Origin: Catalinimonas alkaloidigena
GTDB taxonomy: Bacteria; Bacteroidota; Bacteroidia; Cytophagales; Cyclobacteriaceae
Reading direction: 5' to 3'
DNA: 64,000 nt
NCBI RefSeq assembly: GCF_029504655.1
Contig: NZ_JAQFIL010000001.1
Location: 4,159,001 to 4,223,000 of the forward strand
Part shown: positions 1 to 9,175 of the stretch, piece by piece
How positions within the stretch are numbered: the stretch's first letter is position 1
Layout: each line of letters begins with the position of its first letter
Made by a program: the position numbers and the translations under genes
Notes under the pieces: model-generated
The model's database searches: none
What the model was told of the DNA's origin: nothing
Seen by the model: the letters and a program-made list of their open reading frames with translations, nothing else

Positions 1-613
1 CAGCCGTATCATTATCGGTGACAGGCTGCTCCTCTCCATAGCCCATGGTGGTCAGACGGTCAGGGCTTACGCCTAAACTAAGCAGATATTCCGAAACTGA
101 CTCTGCTCTGTCTTCTGATAATTCTTCATTGTAATCATCAGAACCAGTACTATCAGTATGTCCTTCAATCAATATATTGGTATCTTCGTATTTTTTAAGG
201 GTTTCGGCCATCTCCTGAAGGTTTTCTTTGGTATTGTCTCGCAATGCGTAAGAGTCATAGTCAAACAGCAAGCCGGAGTCAAAGGTAATCTTGATCCCCT
301 CACCTACCCGGGTAACTTCAGCGCCTTCCAGGTCTTCTTCCAGTTCTTCTGCCTGTTTGTCCATTTGGCGACCGATCAGGGCACCGGCAGCCCCCCCTAC
401 CGTAGCGCCAATAATAGCTCCTACCGCGGTATTACCTGCTTTGTTTCCAATCACTCCACCAATAGCACCGCCTGCTCCGGCACCTATGGCTCCTCCCTTT
501 TGTGTATTGTCCATCGTTTTACAGGCAGGCAATAAGCTTAAGTTGGTCAACAAGGCAAATGCTGCTATCCAGCTTAGTATTTTATTTGAATTATTGTGTT
601 TAATATTTCTCAT
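1..613 (-). CDS. OmpA-family lipoprotein with glycine zipper (3' end cut off by window)
   Basis: This is the first 204 codons of a leftward gene that runs off the left edge. The start codon at 613-611 is followed by a hydrophobic signal and a lipobox (LLPAC), predicting an outer-membrane lipoprotein. Next comes a glycine-zipper stretch rich in GAIGAGAGGAIGG-like repeats (about residues 40-85). After it is an OmpA C-terminal peptidoglycan-binding domain, recognisable by FDSGLLFDYDS, the EGHTDSTGSDDYN segment and the SEDRAESVSEYL helix. The family tethers the outer membrane to peptidoglycan through the conserved Asp and Arg of that domain. The combination of zipper and OmpA domain is common in Gram-negative bacteria. 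It is transcribed divergently from the barrel gene at 960. The call is sure at family level; the exact physiological role is unknown. Confidence 0.93.
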   Translation of the reverse strand, partial: MRNIKHNNSNKILSWIAAFALLTNLSLLPACKTMDNTQKGGAIGAGAGGAIGGVIGNKAGNTAVGAIIGATVGGAAGALIGRQMDKQAEELEEDLEGAEVTRVGEGIKITFDSGLLFDYDSYALRDNTKENLQEMAETLKKYEDTNILIEGHTDSTGSDDYNEELSEDRAESVSEYLLSLGVSPDRLTTMGYGEEQPVTDNDTA

Positions 614-959
614 CAGTCTAATAGTTTGTTTACATGCCTATACATATTCAAAGTATGTACCAAAATCAGTAAGACATATACTTGATAGATATGAGCCTGC
701 AAAAACCTGTAGGAAGCGTTTACATGAAGAAAGAGCATCTTTATGTTTTATAGAAAATAAATGTATACCAAAAAAATCCACATCATTGGGTAAATATTAC
801 ACACTTCTGTGGAAAGATTACTTTTAAACGTTCTACAAAAAAAATAAATAATGGCTTAAAACAGTCAGCAATGGCTGTATTTAAGGCTTAAGCTAAAATA
901 ACTCACTCCAGTGGCACCATATTTACTTACTTTAAGACATAATCATCGTATACACTTAT
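614..959. other. Divergent intergenic region, AT-rich
   Basis: This 346-base gap separates the leftward OmpA-like gene from the rightward barrel gene, so it should hold both promoters. I see AT-rich sequence with no convincing ORF or RNA. A TACTTTG element on the minus strand about 50 bases above the OmpA start resembles a shortened Bacteroidota -7 box, but it has no partner at the right distance. Confidence 0.4.
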
Positions 960-1604
960 ATGGAAAATATAGACCAAATCAATAAAAAAAGGAAGACAAT
1001 CATCAGACTGATTATACTTATCATGTGCGCTATGCTTATTCCTTTGAGCATCATCGCACAGGATATTAAAGCAGGCGTAAAGGGAGGTGTAAATTTCAGT
1101 AATTTTGCTTCTCTGGAAAATGTAGAAGAGCAAAGTATGAGAACCGGCTTTCATGCAGGAGTGTTCGCCCAACTGCCCATTCTGGATGGCTTTGCGCTGC
1201 AGCCGGAAATTCTCTATAATACCAAAGGTACCAAAGCTACCTATGACATAGGAATAGCTGAAGGTGATGTAAAATATAACTTAAGCTATATAGACATACC
1301 CGTGCTCGCAGTGTTCAAACTGGGAGAGTCGGCCAATATCCACATAGGTCCCTATGTAGGCTTTTTGCTAAACAGCAATATTGACGCGGATGCGGTAGGT
1401 GAGTTTGATGGAGAAGATAGTTTTAAAACGCTGGATTTTGGACTTGCCGGTGGTTTTGCTTTAGACTTTGAAATATTATCTGTAGGTACCCGATATAATC
1501 TCGGACTTACTAAAATTAATGAAAGTGCCACTTCTGATGCAGTACTGAGTGAAGTGAGTAATTCACTGGCACAGGTTTATATCGCCTTGCAGCTTAATAA
1601 TTAA
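960..1604 (+). CDS. PorT-like outer-membrane beta-barrel protein
   Basis: The 214-residue protein begins with a short charged segment, then a signal peptide (about residues 13-34, ending IIAQ). The mature part has alternating polar and hydrophobic strands and GVKGGVNFSN near its start. This is the usual opening of the Bacteroidota 'outer membrane protein beta-barrel' family that includes PorT. The strand segments LQPEILYNTKG, LSYIDIPVLAVFKL and IHIGPYVGFLL are characteristic: the family reads 'PEL.Y..KG', then 'Y.eiPll.k', then 'G.y.g.ll'. It is predicted to be an eight-stranded outer-membrane barrel. The function of most members is unknown, and only PorT itself is tied to gliding and secretion, so no symbol is given. 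A good terminator follows, so it looks monocistronic. Confidence 0.85.
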   Translation: MENIDQINKKRKTIIRLIILIMCAMLIPLSIIAQDIKAGVKGGVNFSNFASLENVEEQSMRTGFHAGVFAQLPILDGFALQPEILYNTKGTKATYDIGIAEGDVKYNLSYIDIPVLAVFKLGESANIHIGPYVGFLLNSNIDADAVGEFDGEDSFKTLDFGLAGGFALDFEILSVGTRYNLGLTKINESATSDAVLSEVSNSLAQVYIALQLNN

Positions 1605-1630
1605 ACATTTACCCTATTGATTCTATTGAC

Positions 1631-1655
1631 AAAGCGCCTTGATGGCGCTTTTTTA
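1631..1655 (+). terminator. Rho-independent terminator after the barrel gene
   Basis: A perfect 8-bp stem (AAAGCGCC/GGCGCTTT) with a 5-base loop is followed by a T run. It starts 27 bases after the stop codon at 1604. Confidence 0.85.
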
Positions 1656-1702
1656 TTTTGTCTATACTTTTTAACATTGCCATATCACCTAACGCTAACA
1701 CT

Positions 1703-2908
1703 ATGATTGACGTAGAGCAGGCCTATGAAACCGTAATGCAACATGTGCTGAGTCCAGGAACGGAAAATCTTCCATTAGAAAAATGTCAGGGCAAGGTATT
1801 ACAAGAGTCTATCCATGCTGACCGTGACTTCCCTCCCTTTGACCGGGTAACGATGGATGGTATTGCCTATCGCTATGATCATGTGGAGGAAGGAGAACTC
1901 CTGGAGGTTGAAAGTCTGCTGGCCGCTGGAGTCCCTCCCCTTACTTTACAAGATGAACAAGCCTGTATGGAGGTGATGACCGGCGCGGTATGCCCTGTCA
2001 ATGCGGATACGGTCACCCGATACGAAGATGTGGAGTTTATAGAAAAAGAGGGTAAGAAATATGCTAAGTTTTTGGAGCTCCCCAAAAAGAAAGGGCAGAA
2101 TATCCACCGGCAGGGACTGGATGAGATAGAAGGTACTGAACTGCTGGCGGCAGGCGTGGTAATTGGTCCGGCAGAAATCGCGGTAGCTGCCTCGGTAGGT
2201 AAAACACAGCTAAAAGTAAGTCAAAGCCTGCATGTCGGTATTATATCGACAGGCGACGAACTGGTAGGAATAGACGAAAAGCCAAAGCCTTATCAGATAC
2301 GCCGGTCAAATTCCTATGCGCTCTATGCGGCACTGCAACAGTTGGGAATCACAGCCAGCATCTATCATTTTGCTGATGAGAAAGATATCATTCGGGAAGG
2401 GCTCGGCAATGCACTGACAAAGCACAATGTACTGATCATGAGTGGCGGGGTTTCCAAAGGCAAAAAAGATTATGTTCCCGAAGTGCTGGAAGCCCTGGGC
2501 GTGGAAAAGCTTTTTCACAGGGTAAAACAAAAGCCTGGCAAACCTTTCTGGTTCGGTAAAAGCCCCAGGCACAAAGTTGTCTTTGCCTTACCCGGCAATC
2601 CGGTATCTACCTTCATGTGTTTTCACCGCTACGTAAAACCCTGGATTCTCGCGAGTATGGGCATCAAAGAAAGCAAACTTTATTTTGCGGAGCTGGCTGG
2701 AGAGATCAAATTTCCTCCTCCGCTCACATATTTCACCCAGGTTAAGCTAGAAAGCAAAACCGATGGCAAACTGCTGGCCTATCCCGAAGAAGGGCAGGGT
2801 TCCGGTGACTTTGCTAATCTTTTGGCATGTGATGCTTTCATGCAGCTTCCTCCCGAAAAAGAAGTATTTAGCTCCGGTGAAGTTTATCCAGTGTTGATTT
2901 ATCGTTAG
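1703..2908 (+). CDS. moeA: Molybdopterin molybdenumtransferase MoeA
   Basis: This 401-residue protein is close to the usual length for MoeA. It catalyses molybdate insertion into adenylated molybdopterin in molybdenum-cofactor synthesis, in the cytoplasm. Visible signatures are the N-terminal FDRVTMDGIAYR segment, the RQGLDE segment of domain 2, IISTGDEL at the start of the MoCF domain, MSGGVSKGKKDY, and the LPGNPVSTFMCFHRY motif near the end. A C-terminal domain IV follows. An in-frame TTG at 1658 would add 15 residues, but it sits on the tail of the upstream terminator. The ATG at 1703 starts MIDVEQAYETV, the normal family start, so I chose it. mogA, the preceding step of the pathway, lies at 7340-7867 on the other strand. 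No other cofactor genes are in the window. Confidence 0.95.
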   Translation: MIDVEQAYETVMQHVLSPGTENLPLEKCQGKVLQESIHADRDFPPFDRVTMDGIAYRYDHVEEGELLEVESLLAAGVPPLTLQDEQACMEVMTGAVCPVNADTVTRYEDVEFIEKEGKKYAKFLELPKKKGQNIHRQGLDEIEGTELLAAGVVIGPAEIAVAASVGKTQLKVSQSLHVGIISTGDELVGIDEKPKPYQIRRSNSYALYAALQQLGITASIYHFADEKDIIREGLGNALTKHNVLIMSGGVSKGKKDYVPEVLEALGVEKLFHRVKQKPGKPFWFGKSPRHKVVFALPGNPVSTFMCFHRYVKPWILASMGIKESKLYFAELAGEIKFPPPLTYFTQVKLESKTDGKLLAYPEEGQGSGDFANLLACDAFMQLPPEKEVFSSGEVYPVLIYR

Positions 2909-3146
2909 GCTGAAGCAGCGTCTGGTTTCAGTTTCACACGCTTACTATAATTATATATCAACCGTAATAATACTTGCATGGCTTAGCACAGGTTGATACT
3001 TTAAGAAGTGAAAAGGTAAAGAAGGGATTGATCTGAATATTATCTATGTAAAACCCTGACTTTATTGTGCTTAAGAGGTATCAGATTGTTGCTTTATCAG
3101 ATGAATGTTTAAATTCAGCTTATCATGTCAACCTAACTCAATATAC

Positions 3147-3971
3147 ATGAAAGTCAGAGGTTTTCTTCTTGTATTCTTTCTGTGGGGAGGCTGCACGCAA
3201 AATCAGGATAGCACGACAGTCAACGGGTCATACGATATTTCTGAGGCACTGCTCAGTGGAACTATCGTTGACCTTACCTATGCCTATGATAGTTCAACCA
3301 TTTATTGGCCCACAGAGGATGGGTTTCAATTGAATGAAGAGGCAGAAGGCTTTACCGATAAGGGATATTATTACACAGCCAACTCTTTTTGCGGAGCTGA
3401 GCACGGAGGCACACATTTGGATGCTCCGATCCACTTCGCCGAAGGACAGCAGGCTGTAGATGCTATTCCTCTGGAAAACCTGATAGGTTCAGGGGTGATC
3501 GTTGACGTGCAGGATTCTGCCGGTACTAATCCTGACTATCAGGTATCGGTGGATGACTTTGAGGCATGGGAAACCAGACAAGGTCAACTCCCAGAGGGAA
3601 GTATTGTCTTTCTACGAACTGGATATGGTCAATACTGGCCGGATCGGATGCAGTATATGGGTACTGATGAAAGAGGAGCAGAAGCAGTAGAAAAATTACA
3701 CTTCCCGGGGCTTCATCCTGAGGCTGCCAACTGGCTGATAGAAAACCGTAATATCAAAGCCATCGGCATTGATACTCCAAGCATTGACTTCGGCCAGTCT
3801 ACACATTTTGAAACCCATCAGGCGCTGTTCCAAGCAAATATTCCAGCTTTTGAGAACCTAGCTAATTTAGAGCAGTTAGCCTTTCAGGGCTTTACGGTTA
3901 TCGCGCTGCCCATGAAAATTGGAGGTGGTAGCGGTGCTCCACTTCGCGTTATTGCTATCCATACCGAGTAG
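3147..3971 (+). CDS. Secreted cyclase-family metal hydrolase (kynurenine formamidase-like), lipoprotein
   Basis: The protein of about 274 residues belongs to the cyclase family (PF04199), whose best-known members are bacterial kynurenine formamidase and isatin hydrolase. The metal-binding motif HGGTHLDAPIHF is clear. It corresponds to the family's HxGTHxDxPxHF and supplies the His and Asp ligands of the metal site. The C-terminal segment GFTVIALPMKIGGGSGAPLRV is also typical. The start at 3147 gives a lipoprotein signal with lipobox LWGGC, and an earlier ATG at 3105 would bury that signal. The lipidated, probably periplasmic location suggests it is not a housekeeping kynurenine enzyme. The substrate cannot be told from the sequence. 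The flanking secreted hydrolase at 4082 points to scavenging, but that is inference. Confidence 0.88.
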   Translation: MKVRGFLLVFFLWGGCTQNQDSTTVNGSYDISEALLSGTIVDLTYAYDSSTIYWPTEDGFQLNEEAEGFTDKGYYYTANSFCGAEHGGTHLDAPIHFAEGQQAVDAIPLENLIGSGVIVDVQDSAGTNPDYQVSVDDFEAWETRQGQLPEGSIVFLRTGYGQYWPDRMQYMGTDERGAEAVEKLHFPGLHPEAANWLIENRNIKAIGIDTPSIDFGQSTHFETHQALFQANIPAFENLANLEQLAFQGFTVIALPMKIGGGSGAPLRVIAIHTE

Positions 3972-4081
3972 TTATTCTTTAGCTCAGGTCTTACCAAGAT
4001 TTGCTTATAAGTTTTATCAGATTCAACTCATCTCAAAAACTCTTCGGAAGAAATAAGTATTTTCGTGATTTTTAGCCTATT

Positions 4082-5729
4082 ATGCCGGCTCAAAACCACA
4101 GTAGTATGCAGCGTACAAGCTTTGTATTGATTTTATATTTGTTACTAATCATTCCTGCGAAAGCCCAGGATGCACAAGTCAAATGGGATGATACTTCAAG
4201 TAAAACCTGGCCTGATGCTTTCAGTACTGTTGAAATTCCGTCAACTACTGATAGCACTATTCAGAAAGCACGCTTTTATGCCAGTCAGCAGCAAAGTCCT
4301 CAACCGCTGATCGTCTCGCTGCATACCTGGAGTGGAAATTACAATCAGGAAGACCCTTTGGCCAAAGAAATTCTGCTTCGTGACTGGAATTACATTCATC
4401 CCGATTTCAGAGGCCCCAACACCACCCCTCAGGCTTGTGGCAGCGAGCTGGTGATTTCTGACATTGAGGACGCAATACGTTTTGCCATTGAGCATACCAA
4501 TGTCGACCGTAGTGAAGTACATGTCATTGGTGTATCGGGCGGAGGATATGCCACACTGCTGTCTTTTATGAAGCTAAACTATCCGGTAAAAAGTTTCCAT
4601 GCCTGGGCATCCATTGCTGATTTGGAAGACTGGTACTGGGAAAGTAAAGGCCGGAATTTAAAATACGCCAAACACCTGGAACAGGTGACCACAAATCGTC
4701 ATCAGTTTGATCCAGCAGAAGCCAGAAGAAGATCTCCTATGCACATGGATTATGATGCTGAGCTAAGAACAAATGCACAACTGAGGATTTATACAGGTAT
4801 TCACGATGGCTATACAGGTTCGGTACCGGTTACACATTCCATCAATATATACAATAAGCTATTGGATGAAATGTACGGAGAAACTGTCTACCCTGATCAA
4901 AGCGTATCATATCAAACCATTGAAACACTGCTTACCAAACGGTTGATGCCAGTTCCTGACACCTCTTTGGCGCTGGGCAGCAGAAAGGTTCATCTGCTTA
5001 AAGAAACTCCCCGCCTTTCCCTTATGATTTTTGAGGGGGGGCATGAAATGATTACCCCCCAGGCCTTGTCATTATTACCCATAGAAGGAAATCAGATTAA
5101 CAAAAAATTCAACATCCTGACCATAGGTGATTCTAATGGAGCAACGGAATCTGGCTGGCCAGAGCAGATGAAAAAGCTTTTACCCTATGCTAGGGTCATC
5201 AACACTTCTGTTTCGGGCAATACCATTGGCTTTGATAATCTGGGCCGTGAAAACCTCAACACATTGAAAAACATAGAGGCTTACCTTCAGCATGCTACCG
5301 ACTCCCTGGCAGAAGAGAAGCTGGATTATATCATCCTAGGTCTAGGTACAAATGACACAAAAAAAGTGTTTGCTGATCGTCAGGATGAGGTAATTAAAAA
5401 TATGGAAAGCTTAGTGCAAAAAATCAAAGCTTTTCCGGCTTTTAAAAATCACACACCCAATATCTTAATACTCACGCCTCCCCCCTATGGATGAATCAAA
5501 AATTAATCAGGATAAATATGGTGGTGGAAATCAGCGCATTCAAAATAACAACAAAAAGTTCATAAAGCTGGCTCGGAAGTACGACTGTACAATCGTGGAT
5601 AGCTATGCTTTGCTGGAAGAGGATTTTTCAAATTTATCTACCGATGGCGTGCACCTGAATGAAAAAGCACAGTTTAGCGTAGCGAAGCAGCTAGTAAATC
5701 AACTCATGACTAGCACTCCGGCACCTTAA
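4082..5729 (+). pseudogene. Secreted alpha/beta hydrolase-SGNH hydrolase fusion, split by a frameshift at a C run
   Basis: Two reading frames together make one protein of about 548 residues. The first (4082-5494) has a signal peptide and a prolyl-oligopeptidase-like alpha/beta hydrolase with nucleophile motif GVSGGGY (near residue 150) and a GGHEM histidine segment. It then enters an SGNH/GDSL domain with block I TIGDSNG (near residue 349). The frame stops just after LTPPPYG. The second frame (5487-5729) carries on the SGNH fold and contains its catalytic block V, STDGVHLN. The break is at a run of six C at 5480-5485. Five C would join the frames as TPPPMDESK. As read, the SGNH domain lacks its catalytic Asp/His while the first hydrolase stays whole. 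A sequencing error, a true mutation or phase variation could each explain this. The gene's end overlaps sdaA by 20 bases. Confidence 0.8.
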
Positions 5730-7131
5730 CAGAAATATTGACTGCCAGACCGCCCTGAGAGGTTTCCTTGTATTTGTGGTTCATGTCCTGAGCGGTTTCC
5801 CACATTGTTTTGATGATATTATCCAGCGATACACAGGCATCAGCAGGATCGCTGTCCAGTGCCAGTCGTGAGGCGGTAATAGCTTTGATGGCTCCCATAG
5901 AATTACGCTCTATGCAAGGTATTTGCACCAATCCTCCCACCGGATCACAAGTCAAGCCCAGATGGTGCTCCATCGCGATTTCTGCTGCCATCAAGGCTTG
6001 TTCTACGCTACCTCCCAGGCATTCTGTGAGGGCTGCCGCAGCCATGGAGGACGACACCCCTATCTCCGCCTGGCAGCCGCCCATAGCCGCTGAGATAGTC
6101 GCATTTTTCTTGAACAGTGAACCAATTTCACCCGCTACCATCAAAAAGCTAAAAATGTCATCTTCCTGAACATTTTCTCCTGAGAAACAGATATAGTACA
6201 TCAAAACCGCGGGAATCACTCCGGCAGCGCCATTGGTAGGCGCAGTAACAATACGTCGGAAGCTGGCATTCTCCTCATTGACTGCCATGGCAAAGCAGCC
6301 TATCCATTTGAGTATGGCATTGAAGTCATTGGGACGTCGTTTTACCTCTGCCAACCAGTCTTCTGCATTTTCAAACTTTATGCCACCTATTAACTTATGA
6401 TGCATGCTGGCTGCTCTACGCTTAACATTTAAGCCTCCGCCAAGTACCCCTTCAGCATAACATCCATGATACATACTTTTGAGCATAACCTGCCAGATTT
6501 GGCGTAGTCCAGAACGTATCTCCTCCTCTGACCTCCAGGCAAGTTCATTGGCCCACACCATATCAGCAACCTTCATCTGCTGTGACCGGCAATGTTGTAA
6601 AAGTTCTTCTCCATTTTGTGAAGGGTAAGGCAATTGAACCGTTCCCTGAGGGTCAGCTTTTTCGTTCGCTTTTTTTACAAATCCACCCCCTACCGAATAA
6701 TAGGTTTCTTCAAAAACTCGCTCAGTAGTATAAGCTTTAAATATCAGCCCATTGGCATGTTCAGCTAACCTTTCGCCTCCATGCATGATGATATGTTGAG
6801 ATGGATCAAAAGGAATGATGTACTGATCAGCAAGATTGATTCTGTGTTCTCTATAGATCTGCTCTTTAATATCCAGAACATTTTGAATGGGAATATCCAC
6901 AGGGTCCTGGCCGCTCAGGCCCAGCATCACGGCAAGATCAGTACCATGACCTTTTCCGGTAAGGGCGAGAGAAGCATACAGATGTACTTCTACTGCCTGT
7001 ACTTCTTGCAGGTCAAGCTGCTGACGGAGTTCCTCTAGCCAACGTTGTGCTGCCCGCCAGGGGCCAAGCGTGTGTGAACTGGATGGACCAATTCCAAGCT
7101 TGAACATATCAAATACGCTGATCATTTCCAT
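5710..7131 (-). CDS. sdaA: L-serine ammonia-lyase (single-chain, iron-sulfur type)
   Basis: This 473-residue cytoplasmic enzyme deaminates L-serine to pyruvate and ammonia. It has the beta domain at the N-terminus ([20 protein letters not shown], the conserved opening with the SSSH motif) and the alpha domain at the C-terminus, as in E. coli SdaA. Cysteines expected to hold the [4Fe-4S] cluster are seen in [17 protein letters not shown] and IPCIERN. The [12 protein letters not shown] segment is also diagnostic. A second ATG two codons in, at 7125, is equally possible. The gene converges on the broken hydrolase gene and overlaps its last 20 bases. Confidence 0.95.
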   Translation of the reverse strand: MEMISVFDMFKLGIGPSSSHTLGPWRAAQRWLEELRQQLDLQEVQAVEVHLYASLALTGKGHGTDLAVMLGLSGQDPVDIPIQNVLDIKEQIYREHRINLADQYIIPFDPSQHIIMHGGERLAEHANGLIFKAYTTERVFEETYYSVGGGFVKKANEKADPQGTVQLPYPSQNGEELLQHCRSQQMKVADMVWANELAWRSEEEIRSGLRQIWQVMLKSMYHGCYAEGVLGGGLNVKRRAASMHHKLIGGIKFENAEDWLAEVKRRPNDFNAILKWIGCFAMAVNEENASFRRIVTAPTNGAAGVIPAVLMYYICFSGENVQEDDIFSFLMVAGEIGSLFKKNATISAAMGGCQAEIGVSSSMAAAALTECLGGSVEQALMAAEIAMEHHLGLTCDPVGGLVQIPCIERNSMGAIKAITASRLALDSDPADACVSLDNIIKTMWETAQDMNHKYKETSQGGLAVNISVKVPEC

Positions 7132-7311
7132 TATTATCCTTAACGCTAAATTTCCACTTTTCGCTTAGCGTATTGGTAATATAGTTCTTGTTTCTTGGTT
7201 CATTAGTGTTAAACAGATATTTCAAAGAGCGGTGAAGATATTCAATGGACTCACTCTTTTGTTCACAGAAAAATTATAACTACACAAACTCAGAATCATA
7301 ACACTATAAAA

Positions 7312-7325
7312 CCACTCCGTAGTGG
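7312..7325 (-). terminator. Weak terminator-like hairpin after mogA
   Basis: Read leftward, the 5-bp stem CCACT/AGTGG with a 4-base loop is followed by TTTTATAG, about 15 bases beyond the mogA stop. The stem is short, so this is tentative. Confidence 0.4.
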
Positions 7326-7339
7326 CCAGGAACTTAGTA

Positions 7340-7867
7340 CTATTTTTTCGGACGGAAAGGCTTGATCACTTCTTCATTACACTCCAGATAGGGACCTTCC
7401 AGTAAATCTATGCAATAAGGGATGGCAGGGAAAACCGCATCCAGGCACTGGCGAATTGCTTTGGGCTTGCCTGGTAAGTTAACGATCAAAGTCTGATTGC
7501 GAATGCCAGCAGTCTGGCGGGACAAAATAGCGGTTGGTACATATTGCAAGCTCACCTGACGCATAAGCTCCCCAAAGCCGGGCATCATCTTTTGGCACAC
7601 TGCTTCTGTAGCTTCGGGGGTAACATCTCTTTTGGCCGGTCCGGTACCTCCCGAAGTGATGATCAGGCAACAGCCCTCTTCATCAGCCATACGCTTCATT
7701 GTAGCTTCCAGTTGATCCTGCTCATCAGGCATGACCGCATACACTTTTTCCCAGCTTGAAGTGAGGTAATCATTCAGTGTATCGACAATAGCTTTACCGG
7801 GAATGTCTTCATAAACTCCTTTACTGGCACGGTCTGAAACATTGATGATTCCTATTTTGATATTCAT
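7340..7867 (-). CDS. mogA: Molybdopterin adenylyltransferase (MogA/MoaB family)
   Basis: The 175-residue protein adenylates molybdopterin before MoeA inserts molybdate. Family signatures are IGIINVSDRASKG at the N-terminus, the IITSGGTGPAKRDVTPEAT segment (the nucleotide/pterin site with the conserved GGTG) and the LIVNLPGKPKAI segment. Length and layout match MogA of the MoaB/Mog family. Single genes of this family in genomes lacking a separate MoaB are usually the functional MogA, so the symbol is given with slight reserve. It faces moeA (1703-2908) from the opposite strand with three unrelated genes between, so the two are not co-transcribed. Confidence 0.9.
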   Translation of the reverse strand: MNIKIGIINVSDRASKGVYEDIPGKAIVDTLNDYLTSSWEKVYAVMPDEQDQLEATMKRMADEEGCCLIITSGGTGPAKRDVTPEATEAVCQKMMPGFGELMRQVSLQYVPTAILSRQTAGIRNQTLIVNLPGKPKAIRQCLDAVFPAIPYCIDLLEGPYLECNEEVIKPFRPKK

Positions 7868-8095
7868 AGTTAGTTCTTGGTGTTATGGTATAGGGTACTG
7901 TTGTTAGAATTGATATGTTTTTGTACTTAAAAAACAGATTATGCTGAAAAATTTGTTTAAAATGAAAAACAAGCTGAGAATTGAAGTTAGCCAGCCCAAT
8001 ATCCAATCTCTAAAATCAAAAAAATTAAATCTCTTAATACATAACAAATATCTGCTGGTCAAAATCCATAGGATACATATACTCAGAAAGCTATA

Positions 8096-9175
8096 TCACT
8101 TAAAATCATCTCGGCTGATCATTTGTTTTTGCAGTAATTCACGAATTACAATTTCTGTGAGTTCACTTTTGAAGGCAAACTCATAGCGAATATCCATCAC
8201 ATAAGCTTTAAGGCGCATTTTAAGATAAGACCTTCGCTCTTTTACCTCATTAAAGAATAGCACTGCTATGGGTTTATTCAAAAAGATATATTTAGAGGTT
8301 TGTGCAGCCTCGGTGGCAATCTTTCTTACCTGTGAAGTATCAATATCCAGCGGCAAATATATCTCAGCTACCACCTGACAGTTGAGTTCTCCGGCATTGC
8401 TGTTAGACACTGAACGGTTCATTAGCTCTCCATTAGGTATAGAAACTAATGAGTCATCCGGTGTTACGATCCTGGTAGAGCGCAAGCCGATTTCAACTAC
8501 TTCACCATAGAATGAGTCAATCTCAATTTTATCGCCTACCTTAAAAGGCGTATCCAGCAAGATTACAATACCACCAAATATGTTCTTCAGGACGTCTTGC
8601 GAGGCGAAACCTACGGCTACACCCACCGAAGCAGTAAGCGCCAGTACAGCCTCTATCTTAGGTTGTATTACCCCAGTTATGATCACAAAAATAACGATGA
8701 TCCAGCCTAATATTCTGACTACGGGAATCAGTCCTTTGATCGTGATACGGTAATTAGTACTCCTTTCTGAAAATAACTCCAGAACTCTGGTAAGAAACCG
8801 GATCACAAAATATCCCAGCGCGAATATGATAAAGCTCCAGAAAATTTTTCCTAATGAAATTTGCCGAAGAGCTTCTGGTGTGCTTTGCTCCTCTTCCTCT
8901 GTTACCGAAGTATCTATCAGCGGCCTCTGGCTATTTACAAGTGTATCAGCCTGAATAATGATACTGTTCGCCCGTATCTGCAACTGAGAGCCTGCACTAT
9001 CCAATGAATTTACTACTGCCCCATTCTGCGTAGAGTCAGCCGCAACTTGTGCGGTTTGCGCTCCAGCAGAAACCAGGTGCTGAGGTACGGGCAACCTCAT
9101 ATTCACAGAGTCTCTCGGAACCAGTTGTAAAGGGCTTATCAGCAGGAGCAGCCATATCGTGATTAGCTGGAACAT
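8096..9175 (-). CDS. MscS-family mechanosensitive ion channel
   Basis: This 359-residue inner-membrane protein has an N-terminal hydrophobic signal/anchor and a periplasmic, low-complexity stretch to about residue 105. Two membrane spans follow (around IFWSFIIFALGYFVIRF and LGWIIVIFVIITGVI), then the pore helix TM3 with VGVAVGFASQDVLKNIFGG, the diagnostic MscS motif. The cytoplasmic beta domain follows (FKVGDKIEIDSFYGEVVEIG, RSTRIVTPDDSLVSIPNGEL). Such channels open under membrane tension to release solutes. The start ATG shares one base with the stop codon of the upstream ATPase gene (TGATG), so the two are translationally coupled. It is the last gene of a probable five-gene leftward unit. 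Confidence 0.93.
   Translation of the reverse strand: MFQLITIWLLLLISPLQLVPRDSVNMRLPVPQHLVSAGAQTAQVAADSTQNGAVVNSLDSAGSQLQIRANSIIIQADTLVNSQRPLIDTSVTEEEEQSTPEALRQISLGKIFWSFIIFALGYFVIRFLTRVLELFSERSTNYRITIKGLIPVVRILGWIIVIFVIITGVIQPKIEAVLALTASVGVAVGFASQDVLKNIFGGIVILLDTPFKVGDKIEIDSFYGEVVEIGLRSTRIVTPDDSLVSIPNGELMNRSVSNSNAGELNCQVVAEIYLPLDIDTSQVRKIATEAAQTSKYIFLNKPIAVLFFNEVKERRSYLKMRLKAYVMDIRYEFAFKSELTEIVIRELLQKQMISRDDFK

Noticed and set aside
614-959. Hairpin-like GGCTTAAAACAG...CTGTATTTAAGGC near 853-893
   Set aside because: Imperfect, lies between divergent genes where a terminator is not expected, and no T run follows.
1658-1702. Upstream TTG start for moeA
   Set aside because: It overlaps the tail of the preceding terminator, and MoeA proteins start at the MIDVEQAYE-like segment.
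5475-5495. Programmed ribosomal frameshift in the hydrolase gene
   Set aside because: A C6 run is present, but no downstream stimulating structure or conserved slippery heptamer was seen. An indel or sequencing error is simpler.
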